Assembly (NCBI GenBank): GCA_036555755.1
Contig: DATBKS010000066.1
Span: 1-10,398, forward strand
From: JAICJR01 sp036555755
GTDB taxonomy: Bacteria; Actinomycetota; Thermoleophilia; Solirubrobacterales; Thermoleophilaceae
Length of the DNA: 10,398 nt
Direction of reading: 5' to 3'
Shown here: positions 6,240-10,398 of the stretch, piece after piece
How the letters are laid out: each line of letters starts with the position of its first letter
How positions within the stretch are numbered: position 1 is the first letter of the stretch
Made by a program: the position numbers and the translations under genes
Notes under the pieces: model-generated
The model's database searches: none
Seen by the model: the letters and a program-made list of their open reading frames with translations, nothing else
Told to the model about the DNA's origin: nothing

Positions 6240-6268
6240 TCACGAAAGCGACCGTGATCCCCGTCACA
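6240..6268 (-). promoter_or_regulatory. CRP-like palindrome with a third half-site upstream of the riboswitch
   Basis: On the minus strand 6268-6253 reads TGTGA-CGGGGA-TCACG, which differs from the CRP consensus TGTGA-N6-TCACA by one base. A further TCACG at 6240-6244 (plus strand) forms a second perfect inverted repeat, TCACG-N8-CGTGA (6240-6257), sharing the middle half-site. The site lies about 55-70 nt upstream of the riboswitch 5' end, a position suited to activation. I could not identify a confident -10 for this leader. Confidence 0.5.
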
Positions 6269-6269
6269 C

Positions 6270-6294
6270 AAAAAGGTTTGAGCGACGGACCTTT
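6270..6294 (-). terminator. Possible weak terminator of the amidohydrolase gene
   Basis: Starting 8 nt after the amidohydrolase stop (minus strand), AAAGGT (6294-6289) can pair with ACCTTT (6277-6272) across an 11-nt loop. The 3' arm runs into a T5 tract (6274-6270). The stem is short and AT-rich, so this is a weak intrinsic-terminator candidate. Confidence 0.33.
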
Positions 6295-6302
6295 ACGAAG
6301 GC

Positions 6303-7463
6303 CTAAGGCGTGCGTTCGCCCACGTCAGCATCCTCAGGCGGCGTGGGAAGCGGCGCATCCGGCGTTCCCGCCACGCACAGCGCCATCAGGAGCGCGCCGA
6401 GTGCGGGCTTGCCGCGTCCGAGCTCGGCCGCACCGCCCAGCTCGTCCACGACTTCGAGCGCGGCGAGCACCGAGCGGCACACCGCCGCCTCGGGCGCGTC
6501 GTCCCCCACCTCGCAGCCAAGCCGGGCCAGCGCCATCGACTCGTTGGCGAGCTGCTCGATGCCGGCGAACCCACCCGCCATTGAGAACACGAGCGAGGTG
6601 TACACGCGCTGGAGCAGCAGATTCGACTCCACGTCGACCTTGCCGTGCGCGGGCCCGAGGTCGGCCGCGCCCTCGCCGTTCAGGAGTCGCTGGGTCTGGC
6701 CGCCGAGCATGGACCGGATCTGCTCGGTCGAGAGCCCCGCCTGGATCGCGGTGCGGGTGGCGAGCGTCACGCTCAGCACGGGACGGCCGTAGGGCGCATC
6801 GCTCCCGTAGAGCACCTGGCCGGGCGGGACGAGCGAGAACAGCGTGATCAGGTCCGCCGGGTTCCACCAGGACGTGTCGAAGAAGAGGTTCGGCAGCTCG
6901 GCCGCGCTGCGCCAAATCCAGGCGAGGTCGCAGATGCCGGCGTGCGCGAGGATCGCGTTGGCGCCCGGGTGCCGCCCGGCGTGCTCCACCACGTGCTTGC
7001 CGAGCGCCGGAATGCCGCGGCCCGCATGGATCAGGATCGGCACCCCGCGCTCCTCCGCGATCTCGAACAGCTCCCCCACCTGCGGGTGGTCGAGCGTGAA
7101 CTGCTCCGCGCGCGGGTGCAGCTTGATGCCGCGCGCGCCCGCGTCGAGGGCCCGGCGCGCCTCCGCCGGCGCGTTGTCATGCGGGTTCACACGGCAGAAC
7201 GGCACGAGCCGCCCGCCGCTGCGCTCGGCCTCCTCGAGCACGCGGTCGTTGGCCGCGGGATAACCGTCGGGCTCGTGCATGGTGAAGAAGACCGCGCGCC
7301 CACCCACCGAGTCGATCATCTCGGTGAGCTCCTCGAGCGTGGCCTTCATCCCGTCGGGATCGTTCTGGCCGGTGTGCGTATGCACGTCGAATATCTCGAC
7401 GTCCCGCAGGCCGTCGCCAAGCGCGGCGTCCATCCAGGGTTGCAAGAGCTCTTGGGGATTCAC
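6303..7463 (-). CDS. Amidohydrolase_2-family (TIM-barrel metal-dependent hydrolase) with a C-terminal extension
   Basis: 386 residues from GTG 7463. The ORF stays open upstream, with an ATG at 7493 that overlaps the ATG of the divergent WS/DGAT gene. GTG 7463 is preferred because it leaves 28 nt between the genes, keeps the domain intact, and has TACGCT 7 nt upstream, which fits a leaderless transcript; no Shine-Dalgarno is seen for either. Metal-site residues of the amidohydrolase superfamily are visible: His28-x-His30 (FDVHTHTG), His146 (PILIHAG), His174 (ILAHAG) and Asp222 (LYGSDAPYG), with GIKLHP at 112-117. Members of this family hydrolyse or decarboxylate cyclic or aromatic carboxylates; the substrate cannot be told. 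The barrel ends near residue 265. The last ~115 residues, rich in Ala and Leu (including FSMAGGFAGIEQLANESMA), are not a normal part of this family and are predicted by eye to be helical. Confidence 0.82.
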   Translation of the reverse strand: MNPQELLQPWMDAALGDGLRDVEIFDVHTHTGQNDPDGMKATLEELTEMIDSVGGRAVFFTMHEPDGYPAANDRVLEEAERSGGRLVPFCRVNPHDNAPAEARRALDAGARGIKLHPRAEQFTLDHPQVGELFEIAEERGVPILIHAGRGIPALGKHVVEHAGRHPGANAILAHAGICDLAWIWRSAAELPNLFFDTSWWNPADLITLFSLVPPGQVLYGSDAPYGRPVLSVTLATRTAIQAGLSTEQIRSMLGGQTQRLLNGEGAADLGPAHGKVDVESNLLLQRVYTSLVFSMAGGFAGIEQLANESMALARLGCEVGDDAPEAAVCRSVLAALEVVDELGGAAELGRGKPALGALLMALCVAGTPDAPLPTPPEDADVGERTP

Positions 7464-7480
7464 GGCGGGAAGCGTAGAGT
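7452..7480. promoter_or_regulatory. Overlapping divergent promoters between the amidohydrolase and WS/DGAT genes
   Basis: On the plus strand TTGGGG (7452-7457) and TAGAGT (7475-7480) are 17 nt apart, and the second ends 11 nt before the ATG at 7492. On the minus strand TACGCT (7476-7471) ends 7 nt before the GTG at 7463. The two -10 candidates overlap by two bases, so the two genes would compete for polymerase. The plus-strand -35 lies inside the amidohydrolase coding region. Neither start has a good Shine-Dalgarno, apart from a weak GAGTAGG on the plus strand. Confidence 0.35.
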
Positions 7481-7491
7481 AGGCGCGCGCC

Positions 7492-8952
7492 ATGGCCGAA
7501 GGTCGGCTCACCGGACTCGATGCTTCCTTCCTCCATCTGGAGAACGGCGGCGCGCACATGCACGTGGCCGGAGTCCTGGTCTTCGACGGTGACCCGCCGC
7601 CCTATGACCGGCTCGTCGAGGCCACCGAGGCGCGTCTCCACGTCGTGCCGCGCTACCGCCAGAAGCTGGCCTTCGTTCCCTACGGCCAGGGCCGCCCGCG
7701 CTGGGTCGACGACCCCCACCTCAACCTCCGCTACCACATCCGCCGCACGGCGCTGCCGCGGCCCGGAACGGAGGCGCAGCTGCGCGCGCTGGCCGGCCGG
7801 GTGTTCTCCCAGCCGCTCGACCGCGACAAGCCGCTCTGGGAGATGTGGCTCGTCGAGGGAGTGGAGGACGGGCCGGACGGGCCGCGCTTCGCGATGCTCT
7901 CGAAGACGCACCACGCGCTCGTCGACGGGATCAGCGGCGTGGACATCGTCAGCGTCTTGTTCGACGCCGACCCCGAGCCGCCCGAGCCTGTAGAGCCCCC
8001 GCCGAAGTGGACGCCGCGGCCCGAGCCATCGAGCTCGCAGCTGCTCGCCGAGGCGCTGATCGAGCGCGCCACGGTGCCGGGCGAGCTGGCGAGGTCGGTG
8101 CGCGCGGTGTTCCGCGGCCCGCGGCGGGTGGCGAGCGTGACGCGCGATTCGCTCGTGGGAGTCGGCGCCATGGCCTGGGCGGGCCTTCGCCCCTCGCCTA
8201 AGTCGCCCTACAACACCGAGATCGGCCCGCACCGACGCTACACCTGGGTGCGCACCTCGTTGCAGGACGTCAAGGGGATCAAGGACGAGCTCGGCGGGAC
8301 CGTGAACGATGTGGTGCTGGCCGCCGTGGCGGGCGCGCTAGGGAGGCACATGGAGCAGCGCGGGATCGAGCCGCCGAACGAGCTGCGCGCGCTCGTGCCC
8401 GTAAGCGTGCGGACGGCGGAGGAACGCGGCAGCCTCGGCAACAAGGTGGCCGCGATGATGGCGCCGCTGCCGGTGGCGGAGAAGGACCCGCAGCGCCGCC
8501 TCGCCACGATCGCCGCCGCCATGCAGGGCATCAAGCGCTCCGGCCAGGCGGTGGGCGCGCAGGTGCTCACGGAGCTGAGCGGCTTCGCCCCGTCCACACT
8601 GATGGCGCAGGGCTCGCGGCTTGTCTCCACGGAGCGTTTCTTCAACGTCGTGGTCACCAATGTGCCGGGGCCGCAGTTCCCGCTCTATCTGCTGGGGCGC
8701 GAGCTGCGCGACTGCTTCCCGATGGTCCCGCTCGCCAAGGGACAGGCCCTCGGGATCGCGATCATGAGCTACAACGGCCGCATGAACTTCGGCCTGCTCG
8801 GCGATTGGGACGCACTGCCCGATCTCGACGCCTTCGCCGAAGACCTTCAGGCCTCGCTCGAGGAGCTGGCGTCCGCGGCGGACGTCACCCTGGGCGGCCC
8901 GCCATCGGCTCCCGAGCCGGAGCGGCGCCAGCGCAAGCACGTCGCCACCTAG
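7492..8952 (+). CDS. Wax ester synthase / diacylglycerol O-acyltransferase (WS/DGAT family)
   Basis: 486 residues, the usual length of the actinobacterial WS/DGAT family, which transfers acyl groups from acyl-CoA to diacylglycerol or fatty alcohols to make storage lipids at the cytoplasmic membrane. The N-terminal LDASFLHLENGGAHMHVAG (9-27) is typical. PLW is at 114-116. The catalytic HHxxxDG motif is complete at His140-His141...Asp145-Gly146. The C-terminal half has VNDVVLAAVAGAL (271-283), VTNVPGPQFPLYLLG (388-402) and SYNGRMNFGLLGD (426-438). A Pro/Glu-rich linker (about 162-180) separates the two halves. The start is ATG 7492. The gene is divergent from the amidohydrolase; the two may share regulation. 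All key residues are present, so activity is likely, but wax ester versus triacylglycerol preference cannot be read. Confidence 0.95.
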   Translation: MAEGRLTGLDASFLHLENGGAHMHVAGVLVFDGDPPPYDRLVEATEARLHVVPRYRQKLAFVPYGQGRPRWVDDPHLNLRYHIRRTALPRPGTEAQLRALAGRVFSQPLDRDKPLWEMWLVEGVEDGPDGPRFAMLSKTHHALVDGISGVDIVSVLFDADPEPPEPVEPPPKWTPRPEPSSSQLLAEALIERATVPGELARSVRAVFRGPRRVASVTRDSLVGVGAMAWAGLRPSPKSPYNTEIGPHRRYTWVRTSLQDVKGIKDELGGTVNDVVLAAVAGALGRHMEQRGIEPPNELRALVPVSVRTAEERGSLGNKVAAMMAPLPVAEKDPQRRLATIAAAMQGIKRSGQAVGAQVLTELSGFAPSTLMAQGSRLVSTERFFNVVVTNVPGPQFPLYLLGRELRDCFPMVPLAKGQALGIAIMSYNGRMNFGLLGDWDALPDLDAFAEDLQASLEELASAADVTLGGPPSAPEPERRQRKHVAT

Positions 8953-8996
8953 AACACAAGTAAGACTGGCGAATACTCGGACGGTCGTGCCAAGAT

Positions 8997-9016
8997 ATGT
9001 GACGGCAGCGTCACAT
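8997..9016. promoter_or_regulatory. Perfect 8-4-8 inverted repeat, probable operator of the YbaK-like gene
   Basis: ATGTGACG (8997-9004) and CGTCACAT (9009-9016) are exact reverse complements separated by GCAG. The repeat sits in the 110-nt gap between the WS/DGAT stop and the YbaK-like start, 33 nt before its Shine-Dalgarno. It contains TGTGA and TCACA as in CRP sites, but spaced by 8 instead of 6, so a TetR- or GntR-type operator is as likely. No T-tract follows, which argues against a terminator. Confidence 0.5.
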
Positions 9017-9062
9017 TCCTCGATGGACTGAGAGAACAAGCAGATGTCAGGGAGGCCAATGC

Positions 9063-9518
9063 ATGAATGAGCGGGTGCTCACGGCCGCGCGCGAGCTCGG
9101 CCTGCAGGTAGATATGACGAAGTTCGAGCGCCCGACCCGCACCGTGGACGAGGCCGCCGAGGCGGTGGGCTGTCAGCCCGCGAAGATCGCCAAGTCGATC
9201 GTGTTCGTCGCCGACGGTGATCCGGTGGTCGTGGTCGCGAGCGGCGCCCGCCGCGTCGACACGATCGCGCTCTGCGAGGTGCTCGACTGCGCCGAGGCGC
9301 GGCCCGCGAGCCCCGAGGAGGTGCGTGCGGCCACGGGCTTCTCCCCCGGCGGCGTGCCGCCGTTCTCTCACGGCCTGCCCGTGGTGATGGATCAGGCGCT
9401 TCTCGACGAGGGCCGCATCTGGGCGGCCGGCGGCGACGGGAACACCGTGTTCGAGGTCGACGCGAGGAAGCTCGCCGACTGCACCGGCGCCACGGTGGCG
9501 TCGGTCGGCGAAGGCTGA
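9063..9518 (+). CDS. YbaK/ProX-type aminoacyl-tRNA deacylase-like protein
   Basis: 151 residues, matching the YbaK / prolyl-tRNA synthetase editing-domain family, whose members hydrolyse mischarged tRNA (for instance Cys-tRNA-Pro or Ala-tRNA-Pro) in the cytoplasm. Visible features are Lys44 in AKIAKSIVF (40-48), equivalent to the conserved lysine; the glycine-rich loop GFSPGGVPPF (92-101); and AAGGDGNTVFEV (121-132) near the end. Which mischarged tRNA is the target is not readable. The ATG at 9063 has an excellent Shine-Dalgarno GGGAGG (9050-9055) with a 7-nt gap. It follows the WS/DGAT gene by 110 nt, with its own probable operator. The last 127 nt of the gene overlap the 3' end of the convergent lgt reading frame, an unusually long overlap. 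Confidence 0.9.
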   Translation: MNERVLTAARELGLQVDMTKFERPTRTVDEAAEAVGCQPAKIAKSIVFVADGDPVVVVASGARRVDTIALCEVLDCAEARPASPEEVRAATGFSPGGVPPFSHGLPVVMDQALLDEGRIWAAGGDGNTVFEVDARKLADCTGATVASVGEG

Positions 9519-10396
9519 GAGCTCCCGCAGCCGGTAGTCGAGAGCAGCACCGCTCCCGCCAGCAGCGCGGCAACGCGAGGCGCGCGCTTCCAGCCCCACT
9601 GAATGCGCGCGAACCAGGTCAGCGCGGCCACGAACAGGATGCTCGCCACCCAGAAGTTGAGGCGCATCCCGAGGATGTGGTGCGCGGGGTCGATCCGCAG
9701 CAGCTCCTCCCCTATGCGCGCGAGCGAGTAGCCCGCCACGTACAACGCGAAGATCCCGGGCGCCCGCACAGTGCGCCGTCGGAAGAGCCAGATCAGGAAG
9801 CCCGCCAGCAGCAGGTTCCAGATCAGCTCGTAGAGGAAGGTCGGGTGGAAGGTCGTGTACTGGAGGTACCCGTCGGGCCGGTGGTCCGGGCTGATCCGCA
9901 GGCCCCACGGCAGCGACGTGGGACCGCCGAACAGCTCCTGGTTGAACCAGTTGCCGATCCGCCCGATCGCCTGCGCCACGAGCAGCCCGGGCGCGGCGGC
10001 GTCCATGAAGGCCGGGATGTCCGCCCTGCGACGCCGCAGCACCCATAGCCCGCCCAGCACGCCGCACGCGATCCCGCCCCAGATGCCGAGCCCGCCGTCC
10101 CAGATCGCGAAGGCGTTCCACGGGTTCTTGCCCTCGGTGAAGTACAGCTCGGGGTCGGTGATCACGTGGTACAACCGCCCACCGACCAGCCCGAACGGCA
10201 CCGCCCACAGCGCGACGTCGAGCACCAGCCACTTCGGCGCCCCGCGCTGGCGCAGCCGCCACTCCGCGATCGCGCACGCCGCGACGATGCCGAGCAGGAT
10301 GAACAGCGCGTACGCCCGGATCGGAAACGGCCCGAGATGCCAGACCGACTGGCTGGGGCTCGAGATCGTCGCGAGGTACGAGACGGTGTCGGTCAC
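9392..10396 (-). CDS. lgt: Prolipoprotein diacylglyceryl transferase Lgt with an extra C-terminal tail
   Basis: 334 residues from a GTG at 10396, two bases from the right edge, so the true start could lie outside. The N-terminus SPSQSVWHLGPFPIRAYALF (13-32) is typical of Lgt starts. Lgt transfers diacylglyceryl from phosphatidylglycerol to the lipobox cysteine of prolipoproteins in the membrane. Several membrane segments are visible; the Lgt signature GRIGNWFNQELFG is at 145-157 with Arg146 and Asn149, and GYSLARIGEELLRIDP (222-237) holds the C-terminal Arg region. The usual SFHGG motif is GIWGG (104-108), as I recall from actinobacterial Lgts. The normal protein end is near residue 270. Beyond it comes KRAPR, a hydrophobic run (275-285) and STTGCGSS (286-293), then ~40 Ser/Pro/Thr-rich residues. 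This final part overlaps the YbaK-like gene in antisense. Confidence 0.9.
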   Translation of the reverse strand: MTDTVSYLATISSPSQSVWHLGPFPIRAYALFILLGIVAACAIAEWRLRQRGAPKWLVLDVALWAVPFGLVGGRLYHVITDPELYFTEGKNPWNAFAIWDGGLGIWGGIACGVLGGLWVLRRRRADIPAFMDAAAPGLLVAQAIGRIGNWFNQELFGGPTSLPWGLRISPDHRPDGYLQYTTFHPTFLYELIWNLLLAGFLIWLFRRRTVRAPGIFALYVAGYSLARIGEELLRIDPAHHILGMRLNFWVASILFVAALTWFARIQWGWKRAPRVAALLAGAVLLSTTGCGSSQPSPTDATVAPVQSASFLASTSNTVFPSPPAAQMRPSSRSA

Positions 10397-10398
10397 GC

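Noticed and set aside
7464..7559. Extension of the amidohydrolase to an upstream start at 7559 or ATG 7493
   Set aside because: Both would overlap the start of the divergent WS/DGAT gene. The GTG at 7463 keeps the whole domain and leaves room for promoters.
7177..8232. 351-codon minus-strand frame across the WS/DGAT start
   Set aside because: It has no recognisable motif, an Arg-rich composition, and overlaps two genes with intact catalytic motifs.
8997..9016. Intrinsic terminator of the WS/DGAT gene
   Set aside because: The hairpin is perfect, but no T-tract follows on either strand, so an operator is the better reading.
9044..9070. Nine-codon upstream ORF (ATG TCA ... TGA) overlapping the YbaK-like start
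   Set aside because: It has no ribosome site of its own and contains the Shine-Dalgarno of the main gene. It is too short to support from one sequence.
8949..10277. 442-codon minus-strand frame in another phase of lgt
   Set aside because: It is a shadow of lgt, whose own frame shows the GRIGN signature and membrane segments.
1..10398. Mobile element, CRISPR array, tRNA or rRNA
   Set aside because: No transposase or integrase motifs, no regularly spaced repeats and no tRNA-like cloverleaf were noticed, and the genes look like ordinary chromosomal ones.

Overview
The window is GC-rich, tightly packed, and reads as a chromosomal segment of a high-GC actinobacterium. I favour a member of the Thermoleophilia/Solirubrobacterales, because of the secreted Ig-like proteins with arginine/lysine-rich tails, an RlpA-like domain of the TACGG...LPCGT type, a WS/DGAT acyltransferase, and an actinobacterial form of DinB and Lgt. 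The lineage is an inference from gene content and style; there is no rRNA gene or other marker here.

Layout from left to right. (1) 1-1321, plus strand: the 3' end of a secreted Ig-like protein followed by a complete small secreted protein with two Ig-like repeats. (2) 1318-3496, minus strand: a compact three-gene cluster in the order AttH/CrtC-like lipocalin-fold protein, msrB, LplA/LipM-family acyl/lipoyl transferase, with gaps of 12 and 28 nt. (3) 3532-5314, plus strand: a short-chain dehydrogenase, then DNA polymerase IV (dinB). (4) 5317-6302, minus strand: a secreted RlpA-like double-psi beta-barrel protein. Its leader carries what looks like a ydaO-type (cyclic di-AMP) riboswitch, with a CRP-like palindrome upstream. 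(5) 6303-7463, minus strand: an amidohydrolase_2-family enzyme with an unusual C-terminal extension, divergent from (6) 7492-8952, plus strand: a WS/DGAT O-acyltransferase. (7) 9063-9518, plus strand: a YbaK/ProX-type tRNA-deacylase-like protein with a perfect 8-4-8 inverted repeat in its leader. It converges on and overlaps by 127 nt (8) lgt, minus strand, reaching the right edge.

Most genes are ordinary housekeeping or repair functions. The regulatory control of the RlpA-like gene is the most coherent unit: a CRP-like site plus a c-di-AMP-type leader in front of a cell-wall-associated protein, the same logic described for actinobacterial rpf genes. The oddest protein feature is at the C-terminus of Lgt, which ends in a stretch built like a lipoprotein signal peptide (basic, hydrophobic, then TTGC). 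I see no phage, insertion sequence, CRISPR array, tRNA or rRNA. The only non-coding stretch above 150 nt is 6031-6302, and it is described feature by feature.
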